64,000 bases of DNA from Harmothoe impar (GCA_947462335.1 OX381704.1:121454065-121518064); one strand, 5' to 3'; numbered from the stretch's first letter, positions 1-14,300 are shown. A program made the numbers and translations. Notes: generated by a model not told the origin, from the sequence alone.

Positions 1-972
1 CTTTTCCCAGTTCACACCCCTACATTTAACAAATCATAGAAGCCTAACAAGGGATCTGATTATGGCTACTTTAAATCCAATAACTTGTGTATGTATAAGC
101 AGCACCCTGTCTTTGTCCTGATTCTATAAGCCGCACTGGCCGCGGCCTACATGCAAGGTTTTACAGTACTGGCTATTTTTAATTGAAAATGGGGGCGTGC
201 GCTTATGTTATTATGGAATACACTGCATGTTTGGTCAGATTAAGTGGGGTTAATTAGTTGAGGCTTCTACGTGAGAATCTCATTATCCCCCCCTTGTAAT
301 TAATAAATGAACACTCCCTAAGCTGGGGTGGATTGGCTGAGGCTTCTACTTGAGAATTTACTGTAATACTTCTAGAAAAAACAAGAAGGGCACACAGAAG
401 CTTACTTTAATAGATAGGTTTTTATTTCATTCTGTACAAGTTCATTATAATGACTACATATAACACTTACATAATGCTGTACACAAAGGTTTAATGGACA
501 CAATCGTAGATCGGACAGAATCAGGCGGACAATTAATCTCATAATATATGCAGATTTATGCATGATTACAAATATGCAATGACAAGTTTGCATACGTAAG
601 ACCTGTAGAACACAGAGGTGTGGACAGCTGGAGATGCGCTCTATATCGGTGTGTGTTCAGGTATAAGGCTTTACACTCGTGGACGACGCCCGGAGGCGGC
701 ACCCTGTGTCAGGTTTACCCCAACAAGGAGGCATCTCAGATCACAGACACATGACAACAACACCACACTTATGTATACTTCACATGACTTCCATGAACGT
801 AGTTTGAAATGGAAATAAGAGAATGGAGACAACAAGCACAGAAATGAGCACAGAGGAACAGAACTCTGGTTATAGATGAATATGATACACACAGATTGTT
901 ATATACAGGTGATTATGACTAAACCCATAGATATGTAGAGTAAGCATGTAAACCTCAGCATTAAAGACACAA
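1..972. other. Non-coding or possible FRMD8 3' UTR; MITE fragments
   Basis: No convincing coding exon is seen. On the minus strand there is an AATAAA signal (421-426) that could end the FRMD8 transcript. A weak candidate last exon could start at 703 after a CAG acceptor and stop at 657-659, but it has no recognisable FRMD8 sequence. Fragments of dispersed elements are present: an AAGGTTTTAC end near 155-165, and a CACTCCCTA element end near 301-311 next to a repeated GAGGCTTCTAC motif (261 and 339). Confidence 0.4.
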
Positions 973-1330
973 CAGGGGTAGACACTAACTTTTTCAGCCT
1001 TGGGCCACCCGGGCCCGTAGCTTTAGAAATCTATGGGCCCGCTCCTAAATGTATGGACCCACAATTATCGTTTCACTTTTCCTAAAGAGAACATCTGTTA
1101 GCTTATATTAAACTTGACCATGATTGCTGGTTTCCAAGTGATTTTTCCCCCTTTTTAACAAAATTTAACATGACTATGTACATATATAGATGTATTTTTC
1201 TAGAATTTCCTCCATGTACTTCTGAGGGCCACCAGGGCTCATAGGAATGTAATTCTTGAAACAAAACTATGGGCCCGCAGCAAAAACTACGAGTCCTTGG
1301 CTCCCAGCCTAGCGTTAGTGTCTATCCCTG
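973..1330. mobile_element. hAT-like MITE, copy 1 (358 bp)
   Basis: The element begins CAGGGGTAGACACTAAC and ends GTTAGTGTCTATCCCTG, a 17-bp terminal inverted repeat with one mismatch. The interior carries two GGGCCACC(C/A)GGGC(C/T)CGTAG-like blocks and has no ORF. Two better-preserved relatives lie at 18833-19194 and 20300-20663. CAGGG-type ends suggest the hAT superfamily. No clean target-site duplication is visible at this copy. Confidence 0.8.
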
Positions 1331-2349
1331 ATACAATATAGTTCGACATGAAGAGACGGAGGTGTCCCAAGACCATCCTGCGGGGCGTGTTACAGTCCAC
1401 ACTGACTGACCCACTGAGCTGTCAACAAGTAATAATGCTCAATATACAACAATATACCACAGTGTGGTGCATGCCTGGACTGGGACTAGACACGGGGCCC
1501 TGAGGAGACACGCAGGGTACGCAGGCTGCAGAACTGAGTGTCACATGCTTCAGGCAAGTCTATTTCAGCTGCAACTTCTTTCTCAAAAACAAAAGAAAAA
1601 TCCAATTGTTTGTTCACCCTTTAAGGGCCAGATAATGCTTTAATCCAGTTTGTTGTCATGATGCATGAACGCAGGATCGGTGAGTAACTTAACAGTGCTT
1701 CATTCATGCATCATGCCCACCGTTCAGGAGTGTTGTCAATCCTGTAGGTTCAGCATGATGCATGCATGCAGCAAAGGTGAGTAACTTGCCATTGTTGCAT
1801 CTGAATCCTATGCATCATGATGACAAAGGGCATAATGCATTAAAGCACTGTAATTTCCTGTGCACAAGTTGCGCTGAGGCTGTGCGTGAAAGGTGCATGA
1901 TCCGGGACGAGGAGAAATGCCGCTTGACTTATGACGCTGGTCTGCTAACGATGACGAGCTCACTTTTTTTTTATCGAGCGGGCGTTGTTCTTGGTGCATT
2001 CTCCTACAAACAGAATTGATGCTCATTATTATTATTATTCACTGCTGGAAAAAATGGTGATTTTTTTTCTTTTATTGATTTCCCCCCCCCCCCCCGCCCC
2101 CATTTTCTTACTTTGAACAGTTCTTTAAATCTTTACTAATAGGAATATCCACAATCAAGAACAAGGTCTCCTAGTGCACTATGTCTAGATTACATTCCAA
2201 CCATCAGGACTTCATTTGTGAGTTCTGGCTTGAAAGAGGAACATCATCCTCAAAAAAAGAGAAACCTCCAACTTGGGGGAGGGCGCTTCTTAAGTTAAAT
2301 ATGGTATACCCGATAAGTTAATAAGTATGTGACTAGATGTGGTACGTAC
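1331..2349. other. No gene; palindromic repeat copies and homopolymer tracts
   Basis: Copies of the dispersed ATGCATGAATGCAG hairpin repeat occur at about 1660-1830. A TTATTATTATT run (2027-2038) and a poly(C) tract (about 2083-2100) follow. ORFs here run across repeat sequence and show no exon-like boundaries. Confidence 0.6.
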
Positions 2350-5300
2350 CTTTCCTGTTGAAGGTGGCGAGACACATGCGGTTAAAGTCGCTCCACGTCT
2401 CTCCCGACGACAACATGACACCATCTGAAGACACAACATTACGGTGTATTTAACACAATATCCAACTCATAATGACAACATGACACCGTGTGAGGATACA
2501 ACATATGGCGTACTTACACAATATCACATCATGTATCATCCAGAAGCAGCAGATACAGTAGCAGCCAGCCTTACTGCGCTGATATATTGTTGTTAAGGTG
2601 AGATTAATCTCATTACATATATACTATAAAAAGCCAGCTATAAGCCGAATCACCCAAATCATTAATAAAACAGGCTTATATTAGAAAGCTGTTTTTTCTT
2701 TTAACGTAATGTATTACAACCTAGCCTATAAATTGACTCCATAAAGATTGGGTAGATGACAATGCCTCACTGACCGGTCTCGTCGACCTGTTCTGGGGAG
2801 GCGTTCTTCAGCTTGATGCAGGCCTCGATGAGGGCGTCCATCAGGATCCCCTGAAGTAACATGTGTAGACGCATTGTAACAGGACATTATTAAAGTCTAG
2901 TAAAACAAGTAAAACCTTTAACTCCCTTCGTGTGACTCTGACTTTGATCACATTTCTGACTCTGACATTCAACCGCCTGTGTGACTTTAGCTAAATTCCC
3001 GATGTAACCCGAATATCTAACCTGTGACCTGCCATTAATCTGTGTGACTTAAATTAGTTGACCCTGACCTTCAGAATTAATGTGTCACCTTGACCTTTAA
3101 CTGTTTGTGTGCCCTTGCCCTACTTTCCACTGTGAACCTGTGACCAGAGATGCCACTCTCTGGACGACAAAAAGTTATAGTCAATTTACTGTAGACAATG
3201 CTCACAATTTAATAGATATTCCCGTGAAAAAGTAGGAATTGCTGCAAAAGTAGGAAAATTGCACCGTACCTCTCGTGAGAAGATCTGCAGCATCTTGGAG
3301 ACGGTCTCTCCGTCCTCCTTGGCCTTGAACTGCAGGAAGAGGCAGGGCATGCAGTTCCTGTTCTCAAGGTCCTTGGGCTCTGCATACTCCCACGACAACT
3401 CACGGAACAGCAGCCCCATCAGGAATTTCTGTACAACGAGCAACATGGAACATGAGCAAAACATGGAACAGGAGCTCCATCAGGAATTTCTGTAACACGA
3501 GGAACATGGAACATGAGCAAAACATGGAACATCAACAAAAATGATACATGAATGCAGCTCTGGTGTCTCACCAGTGCTGCATTCATGCATCATTCTGACC
3601 CTACAGGGTTGAGACACTCCCAAAGGGTCGGCATGATGCACCAATGCAGCACTGGTGAGTTACTTGCCGGGGCTGTATAGGTGCATCATGACAACAAATC
3701 TTTTAGCAACTTGTGTCCTTAAATGGTTCAGACAGCTTATGACCCATTGTTGAGAGCAGGGCGTTATGCGAGACTCCCCACGTCATCCATAAATACTGAC
3801 CCTATTTATTTTTAGCCATGTTCTCGGAACACAACTTATGTTGTACACCTTATATGGCACTCACCACGTCGTCCATGTCTATGATGAAGACCCCCCGGGT
3901 GTTGATGGCCACGTACACAGGGTCGTCCATCAACGAGCGCAGGTGGAACTTACCGCCCGGGTGTTCAATCTGCCCCTTGAAGAACGCCGCCCTGCAAGCA
4001 CAACAATAGGGGCACTGTCAGCAGGGGAGAAATGGCAGCCTAAACATGAACCCAAATCACTCAAACAAAACTTTACCAATATTCATCCCCTCCCACTTTG
4101 GGTTCGATCCAGGGAAGAGAACCAGACATTGGGCTGATTGAGTGTCATATTGAGTATGCAGTGTCTGTACTCACCCATAGTAAGGCAGCTTCCAGCAGAA
4201 GTCTAAGTAGGCCTTGTAGCAGTGTTTGCGTGCCTCAATGTTCTCCAGACGTCCGTACGTCTTGTAGGCCTGTGCATGGTAACCCGTCAGCCGGATCTCG
4301 GGCGCGTTCTTACCACGGAACAAGGACCACTTCTTGGAGAGAGCGATGTGCTCCGGGTAATACTCTGACACCAACTCTCTGCAAGCACAATATACATGGA
4401 GGTTAAGCAATGCCGCATTGTGATAAAACTCACCAAGGAAGTGTATGTACATGGATTGTGAAATAGGCTTTTTTATTCTGATGAGAGATGGATTACGGAT
4501 CCGCCACCGAAAATTTGGCATTTTGCGAAGAAAAAGTCCACTGAGGCCTGATATTTCTGAACATACTTTCCTACTGGATAAAATTTGAAATTCTGATTTT
4601 GGGCCCACAGATGGTAGAGATTCCCTGCATTAAGTCTATGACCCTCAGAGCCACCTATGGGGCACCTTCAAATGTACTGTCATGAAAACAAGACTCCCCT
4701 AAGTGTAAGCTATTCCCTTGAGGCTTCATTACAGTATGTCCTATACCTGCAGTATTTGTTACAATCTATATTTACCTGTAGTATTTAGGTGTGTGGATGT
4801 TGTCTCTATATTTACCTGTAGTATTTGGGAGTGTGGATGTTGTCTCTATATTTACCTGTAGTATTTAGGAGTGTGGATGTTGTCTCTATATTTACCTGTA
4901 GTATTTGGGTGTGTGGATGTTGTCTATATTTACCTGTAGTATTTGGGAGTGTGGATGTTGTCTCTATATTTACCTGTAGTATTTGGGAGTGTGGATGTTG
5001 TCTATATTTACCTGTAGTATTTAGGAGTGTGGATGTTGTCTATATTCACCTGTAGTATTTGGGTGTGCGTATGTTGTCTGTATTTACCTGTAGTATTTGG
5101 GAGTGTGGATGTTGTCTATATTTACCTGTAGTATTTGGGAGTGTGGATGTTGTCGTCGTACTGCCGGTGGTTGATGAGGGCCTGTAGACCGGCCAGCATG
5201 TCGTACTGAGCGGCTTCTAGCGGGTAGCGCCCGTCTACCACGTTCTCCTTAGCCTCGTGGTACAACAGACGCAGGATCTCCGGGTCCGTGATCTGACAAA

Positions 5301-8300
5301 CGGAAACACAGAGATGTACATTTTGAATTTTTAATGTCTATTCATTTCATAAATGATCTTGAAATACCGCAAACTTCAAATCGGTAGGGCATTTGATATA
5401 CTTAAGGCAAGTATCGATGTAATTCTATATATATAGATATATGCATCTGGAATGTCAGCTTTCATATCTGAATTATGCAGTACTGTTCATCAGCAGCTGC
5501 ACAATAAGGCTTGATCCAAGTTTAGTTGATTAAAGTTCATTAGTTGTATAGGAAGGATAGAGGAAAGGCTTGGACTTGAGTTGATTGGGAAACTGTAAAA
5601 CATTGGGTCAAATGGGCAGATTTCAGTCTTTTAATATAGCAATATGAAAATCTTTAATTATATCAGCAAGTTTAGAGGGAAAATCTTACTCTTTAGTTAG
5701 ATGACAAAGTACAGAGAATGATGGAAACCTTGGGTGAGGCCTTGGTGTACTTACCTCTTTTTCCTTTGACAGCGGGTAGAAGACGTTACGTTGGAACATG
5801 ATGACAGCCTCATCTGAAATATAACAACCCGCGATTAGCACAAGTTCGGAGACAGAAATAAGAACATATCAACCAAATCTGTAAGATTTCAGAATCAGGA
5901 AATCTTTTAACGTAGGCCTCAAGACAAAAAGTCCAAAGAAATTGCTAGCCCAGCTAGGTATATATTAGGGTGTGGGTGTTCAGAACATTAGCAGTATAAA
6001 ATGTTGTGTACCTCTCTCGATGTCGTCTTCGTCGGCGGAGGTGTACTTCTCACAGAGCTCCTCCCAGTAACACGCCAACTTGAAGGGCACCTGGTTCGGC
6101 TTCAGCTGCACCTCTACATGCAGAGTAACAGAGGCAGGACATTAGTAAATATTACCTCTGGGCAAACTCACGGAGCGCCATTTCCAATGTGGGAGATACA
6201 CCACTCACATTTGACAACAGAACTGTAGTTCTGCCCGTGCAGACATACCGGGTATTTAACTTACACTGTAAATACACATTGTCATGCGTCATTCTTACAC
6301 TGTTTCCCATTGATTTGTAATTTTATCTAGATATTTAGGCCTATAATTGATCAGATATGCTTTAAAATAGGTTTTAAAAACTGTCAGGTCCCGAAAATGT
6401 AGCCCGATATAATCCTGGATTCTAGGCTTTGTTGTCATATCTTATTGTAGAATAATGGAAAACTAAATATTTTGATTTGGGTTCTATTCCCTTTATGATA
6501 AAGACCTGGTAAAACCTTGCGTATAAGCCGCGGCTAGCACGCGAGTGCGGCTTATAGGACCGGCCCAGAGTAAGGGTGCGGCTTATAAAGGAGTTTTTAC
6601 TACCATGGTACAATACTAAAGGCACCATAATCAAATCACCAGTGCGGCTTATAGGATCGGCCAAAATCAGGGTGCAGCTCATACAAGAGTTAGGCTTATA
6701 CGCAAGGTTTTACGATATGCCTAATTGTTCAGATTGGTAGGAACTACATTTTAACATGTTACTCACCAAGGCTGCATTCATGCATCATGCTGACTAAGGG
6801 CATGATGCATTAATGCCTTAAAGGGTTAAAGGACTAACTCACCTAGTAGGTCTGAGACCAGCCACATGGAGAAGATCTCGCGGGCGGCGGGAGGGAACTT
6901 CATCTCCTCCATGACCATCTCAAACAGCTCTGACGCCTCGCAGTTCTGTCCATCGTCCACGACTAAGTGGATACCGGTCTTATCCATGAAGTAGACCACC
7001 ACCTCTAGTGCTGTAAGTATAGGACACCCAATGTACCTCTAGCTGTACACATAGTATAGTAGGACTTTATATAATAGTACATGGAGACACCACCAGTCTT
7101 ACCCATCAAGTATACAACTACCCCAAACGCTGTAAATATATTAGGTATAATAATTACTGCACTGTAAGTGTTTTAGATATATGATAGTGTAAGAGACACG
7201 TTGAGACACGTTTCTCCAAAAAGGCGTTTCTCGGAGACACCGGGACTCGAACCTGGGGCCTCCTGCTCAGAAGTGGGTGCTCTACCACTGAGCTACACCC
7301 CTTGTCACATCAGATAGACCCTGTCTCACATTAGTGAATCGGTTTGGTGCGAGGCAGGGAACTATGACGCAGGAATAATCCCCAACAATATTACCGGTAT
7401 ATGTAGCTCACCACCACCTCCAACACTGGGAATATTTTATATACCGTAAATTCTCACATGAACTAAACTGCCAGTGCAGGATATAATTATAGGTCAAGGT
7501 CAGGTTATGGGTCTGAAGTCCAGGTGCAAGTTACATGCGAGAATTTACGGTACACACTTAATGTACACATACACCTACAACAATATAAAATGTCCTGTAC
7601 AATCAAACATCAGCACCTGGTTGTAAAAGAGTCTTGTACATGCATAAGCACCAGGGATTTAGGCACCCTTAAAATACATCTTAAAGATGTCAAATGAGCG
7701 CCTGTCTTGTATAAGCGACAAGCATATGTTGCACACCCCGCTTCGTCCATTGACAATTCTTTTTAAAACAACTTTCCTAAAATATACAGCCATACACACC
7801 CCATCACCCCTGGTAACAAGGAGAACACACAGGAGCTGGGGCCGCAGTAAACACAACAAATACAACTCAAAATGGTCTGGCATAATCCCCCTTCAAAAAC
7901 TCTTCAGGTTGCAATTGACTTTAAAAGAGCTAAGCAAGACTGAAAATTGCATTTCAAAACTGTGGTTCTAAATTATTACTGGATAACTTTGTCCTTGGTT
8001 TCAAAGGGCAGTTGGGCATGAAAATCCATTTTGTACAATCAGAATGTTATCTTCTGTAATCCTTGTTTTCTTTTTCATTAAAATAAAAACACTCTTCATA
8101 TGAGCGGTACATTATCTTTAATAAAAAATTGGGGGGGGGGGGGGGAAATTTACAAGAAATTAAAAAAAATATAAATAAAATAAAGCAGATCTAGAAGGGT
8201 TAAGAATTGTTGACCATTGTTAGTGTTTACACGCAGCCCCAGCTGTAGACCCGGGACACAGCCCCACACACCCAAGATGCTATCCGTAATCTGGCTAAAT

Positions 8301-11300
8301 GGATGTGGGGGAGAATATTTACTGTGACAGTTATTATGAAAAACTTGTTTGGCCTCCCATAGTAATACGGCGTAGGGGCAGTATCCTTAGGGTTGTTTTT
8401 TTTGTAGCTAAAGAGATCTGGAAGGATACAATCATGGTTCTAACCTTTTTCCATAGTGAGTGTCACAGTAAATGATTTCCCCTACATCCATTTAGCCAGA
8501 TTACGGATAGACCCCCACACGTGCCGCCACCTGCTGCCACCTTACGGCACTCTCTGTAACTACCTTCTTTCCGCGAGGATCCCGGAGCTACACAAACAGA
8601 CAGCTACACCGTTACTCCCGTTACTATGCTTTAGTACTGGAAGCACCATATTCAATGCCCCTCCCATTGAATACAATATGGCTGTATTCAATGGGCAAAT
8701 TGTATTTCCTTCATTAAATGGCTTCAAATAAAAAAATAAACACAAATGCTGACTACACTGTGGGGGCTGGGGCATATCCCACTCAGCCTGCGACTTCATA
8801 GGATACTGCCCGAGCCTCCACTCGTGACGGTATAAATGGTTGTTGGCATTTATATCAAATAAATGGGATCCCTGCTGAGAAGAACCCTCACATGTACAGC
8901 ACAGTGGTGGTAAATCAGACAGTAAATGGGAAATGATGCTTTGTGTGTTCAATTCTGCAATACAACACTCTAAGGATGGCATCATGCCTAAATTAGTCGT
9001 CATGATGCATGAATGCAGTGCCATCGAGTAACTTTCTGGCACTTCATTGGTGCATCATGCCTTCGCGGTGGGAGTTCAATCTCAAAGCGGGCATGTGTGA
9101 TGATAGACGTAGATAATGAAAATGTGATAAGAATGTGAATAACTGTATAAACTCTGGTGTGAATAATATGAAAACAAACGGAAAATAACCAGGAACAAAT
9201 AACGCTGTGTAAAGCAGTGCGGGAAACCCGCTAAGGACAGCATGATGCGCTCATGATGCACCAATGCAGCACCGGCAAGTAACTCACCAACGCTGCATGA
9301 TTCACCAATGCAGCACTGGCAAGTAACTCGCCAATGCTGCATGATGCCCTCATGATGCACCAATGCAGCACTGGTGAGTAACTTGCCAACGCTGCATGAT
9401 GCCCTCATGATGCACCAATGCAGCACCGGCAAGTAAATCGCCAATGCTGCATGATGCACCAATGCAGCACCAGCGAGTAACTCGCCAATGCTGCATGATG
9501 CCCTCATGATGCATTAATGCAGCACCGGCAAGTAACTCACCAATGCTGCATGATGCACTCATGATGCACCAATGCAGCACTGGCGAGTAACTCGCCAACG
9601 CTGCATGATGCCCTCATGATGCACCAATGCAGCACCAGCAAGTAACTCGCCAATGCTGCATGATGCATCATCATGATGCATGGAATGAATGCAGCAAAGA
9701 TGAGTTACTTGACATAGCTGCATTCATCGATCGTGATGACAAAATAAAAGTGGATTAAAACACTAAGCTGTCCTTAAAGGGTTGCGACATTGCTTAAATT
9801 TCTGACACCCAATGCGGTGTGTGCTGCTGTGAGGCTATGAGGGTAAAACACGTCACATACCACCACTAGACTTGCTCGACTCTGAATTGAGACAACATAA
9901 ATATCACCTTTCCGAAATTTTAACTAAAACAACCAAACTTTAACCGAAAGAGTTATTTAGAAACTTACTATATTCAAATGGAAGTAGAAACAAATCTTTT
10001 GTACTTGATAAATTTACTCATAACAGCAGTTCAAACTGACACTATGCTTTAACTCAGACCAATTCTTAATGTAATTCTTGGGATTCCGACCAGAGTAAAT
10101 CACGCTTGTTTGAGGCATACCTCGGTTAAACCTCAGATTTTTCTCTAACTTTTATTGCCTATATTAATCCAGTTTAATGCAATGTTACATTGTGCGGTGA
10201 GTTACTCACGTTTGTTGTTGGAGCTGCTCTGGGAGCCGATACGGGGCATGCCGACCGAGTGCAGCTTCTCGCCCCCGGGTGACGGCTGCCTCATGTAGGC
10301 GCCGTCTCCCCCGTCTGGCACGCTGATGATCGTCTGTTCCTGCATCTGGGCGGGGTAGGTGCCACGCACCGTGGAGAGCGGGGGCAGGCCGCGACCGTCC
10401 AACGGGGGCAGCTTACTGCGCGCTGTGGGCAGGAAAAATATAGGCAGTATGTAGTGTAATGCTACACACATATATACAAACTGGTATGGATGATTCTACC
10501 CACATAAATCAGCACTATCAGACTACAGACGGTCACAGCGTAGGTTGGAAACGATCCAACCCCAACATCAGACAGACGCTAATCACACCACACTTACCGG
10601 GAGGCCTACCTGTAGGTGTTATCTGACACCAAGCCTCCTTATCCTTATCTGATACCAGTACAGAGTCCTTATCTACAGCTAGGTAGGTGTCAGGACCGTG
10701 ACACCTCAGTTATAAGTCTATCTTGGTTATAAGCCGAAACTCAGTTTAATAGGAAATATTCGGCTTATAATAAAAAAAAATCATATTTTTTTAAACTAAA
10801 AATGTTTGAAATTAGTTTTCACTATATTCGTATGTATAAAATTGCGCCCCTAAATTTCAGCTTAGAGCCCGATAAAAGTGGGCTTATAAACAAGGCTTTA
10901 CGGTAGGTATCAGTCAGGTCTGGTGCTAGCTGTGATCTCAGGTAAAAGTGAAAACACGGCCTCTCCACAGCAGACGCCCCCCCTACCCTCACCACTCCAC
11001 CAAGGTGGGTTGACACCACAACCAACCCCATATAAGGTCACCCCTCCCCCCACAACCACCCTTACATTATGTTACATGAGATCACCTCACCCCCACAGTT
11101 ATTTTGACACATGTCCCGCTGCTGTAAAACATAACACTGTATGAAACAACTCCCCCCCCCCCCCAAACACGAGCCACCGCCACATGAGGTCAACTTTACA
11201 TGTGTCCTCATGTCCATGTTATCAAATACTGTGTACTCCGACGACAGTACAAATAAAGCTTGAGCTGACTCAATGTCCATCCGATAACCCAAACAACCCC

Positions 11301-14300
11301 CCCCCCCCTTTTTTTTTTTTTCATTGATTGATCGTTTTATTCCATTCCACCTTACATGGAAGAAGGTCTAATAATACAACTTTTGAGCTCTTATCATACA
11401 CGACAAGTAGCATCATAGTACAAAATAATTAGATACGGTCCTTAGGCCACACTTTTTTTTTTATTTGGGTTACGGGCCCGCCGCACTAGGAAAGCCAAAA
11501 ATCAGAATAAAAATAAAATTTGGATTTTACACTTTTTTTTTTATTTCCTCCGATGTGTATTCCAGAGTAAACAAAATAAAGAAAAAAATAAAAGATGTAT
11601 GGCATAATATACCAATGGAAAGCTAAAATCAAGAGGAAAACAGCTATCTACCTTTCATTAAAGTAAAATGGGATATCAACATTTTCTCGGTTTTTGAAAA
11701 TCATTGAAAAAAAATCTATTCATGAAAAATATTGTATTTCTAGTCACTTTGTGGATGGTATTTCTATTTAATTTTTCCCTCCGACATTGGGATATCCAAG
11801 CTTTCGGTGCATACAATAAATAAAATACCAAGAGGCGAACTTTTATTTTATTTTTTGTTTCTTTTATTTCGTCCTCCGTGCGTTGATAATTTTTTGAAGT
11901 GTCCGTAACCCAAATAAAAAAAAAAGTGTGGCCTTATCTTGCACGACAAGTAACCTCTTTTCATTAATGATAATACCCAGGCCTTTTCTGTCAATAGTTC
12001 TTACAAATTGGTCCATACATATTGAGCGACTTGTTTATACAGAATAAAATGAAGGGTTGCTTTTAAGCCTTGCAGCTTATTCGAGGGCAGCAACCGTACC
12101 TGTTTTAAATATCATAACCTCGTAGCCCGAAGTGGGAACAGATGTAGCATTGACAATTGTATCATCTTCCATCTCAGATTGGGTTGTACTTCAACAAAAT
12201 CAATGTTTCACAAAGAACTTTGTTACCTTATAATCACTGGTAGTGTGATTACTATTTCAATGATTAGTCATCTTAGCATTTGTATTAAATAATGATGTGT
12301 TTCTAAAGGAGGTTAACTGAGGAAGCAGCCTAAGCTGGGGTAATCTTGGGTTTATTTAGAAAAAGGAATTTGCCAATTTCGAGTTTGAACTTGGCAAGAG
12401 TTTCAATGGATCTATCTTCTGGTTCTAGTTCATTCCAAACGAATGCAAGTGAATGTTCCAGACTTCTGGTGTATGCACCACTATGTGCCGTGTGACACTT
12501 TAGTATAGGACCTCCCCATGCTCTGGTATTCAAATTCCTATTATCCCTGTATTCTCCCTTTCTACTTCTAATATATGCCTCCTTGAGTTGATGAGCATAC
12601 ATCCTATCATCTAGCATGTTCAGCTTTGCAACTGCGTGTATCTTATACGTAGGGGTCAAATGGTCAACTCTTTGAGACACTTTTAGACCACGGTTTTGCA
12701 CCTTTTGTCTTTTTTTCAAAAGATCCTTCTTTACCCCAGCATACAATATGTCACCATATTCAAGTATGGGCAAGAATCTTAGATATACGTCTTGTACAAT
12801 AATATAGCCGTTTGTACATCAATGAAGGCGTTTTATCTTGCCATCTGATATGTTCTGAACGAAACAGTTTTCAACTGCATTGTCAAAAATTTCTCATAGG
12901 TAAGAGATTTGTCCAAGATGACACCCAGGTATTTATATTGATCCACCTCATGAATTGTTTTATGATTAATATGGAGTTTACAATTATTCCAATAATTCTT
13001 TCCTGAGAAACACATAAATTTTGTCTTTTTGCTATTAATGGTAAGCTTATTGTCATAACACCAACTATAATATCTACTTAAATCCTCTTACATTTTAGCA
13101 TTCACATCTTTTTGGCTATTTCCTTGAACGTACAGAACCGTGTCGTCGGCGTATAACAAGACTTTACTATGTTTACATATATGTTCAATGTCATTTACGT
13201 ACAATAAAAACAACAATGGCCCCAAAATGGAGCCTTGGGGTACGCCGCAGGCTATATTAGCTTTCACTGATTTCACTCCATTTGCTAGAGTACACTGTTT
13301 ACGACCTGTCAAGTATTCTTTCAACCAGATGCCAGCTTTCCCAACAATGCCATACCTGTCACACTTTCTAAGTAATATTGAGTGGTCGACGCACACACAA
13401 GAGAGTTGACAGGAATAAGTATAAAATGTATTGAAATAGGAATGTGAATAGAGAGATGGTGAAGGGAAGCAGACAACTTCAAACAGTGACAACAATCTGG
13501 GTTGTGTAGAGCTGTGATGCTGAACTCGGGGTTGTGACACAGAACCCGGCTACAGATCCAATCAGTGAGTGTTGTTGAGGGCTGAGTGGCTTATCCCGCT
13601 AATCCAGTCGTGGTGCCAGGACAGAGCGGTGAGCTGCCGCATGACTGCCATGTCTACCTCCATACGGCGGGGTATGACACAAAGAGAAACCAGCCACCGC
13701 TGCATTGTTGTGTTATACATGTAGCTGTTCTGTAAAGAGCTTTGAAGATACCTCAGCCTAATCCGCTGCTGTTATTAGGTTTCCTATCCATCACATGTCT
13801 CTACTTCTAGCCCTATACTAACCCTTCAAGGACGGCATCTACCACTGAGCTACATTCCCATCCGACAACTTAACCGCACCGTACGTTACTGGATCGGTAT
13901 GGCATATATATATATTGGGGTGCAGGATTACCCAGGTGATACCCCCTTGCAGGTTTATCACCAAGGTGTGAGTAATCAAGCCCCTACACTTCATTTGTCT
14001 TGAGGCATGATGCACCAATGCAGCGAGGTAAGTAACCAGATATGCCAACTAAAAGTAGGAAGTCCTAATATTTTGGTAAATATTCTGTATGAATTCCAGC
14101 AAAAATGTAGGAATTCCTGCAAAAGTAGGAAAATGACATCTCTGGTACTAACACAACGGTCAGCGCTGCATTGGTGCATCATGCCGACCCTTTGGGAGTG
14201 TACCAACTCCATCATGGTATCCTGGATCTCTGTGTTGGCGTTGTTAGCATCATGGTTATACATGACAGGGGCTTCATAGGTAAAGCACACTGCTTCTCAA

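Noticed and set aside
8560..9042. 160-residue minus-strand ORF
   Set aside because: Crosses a palindromic repeat, has no recognisable domain and no agreeing splice phase with FRMD8.
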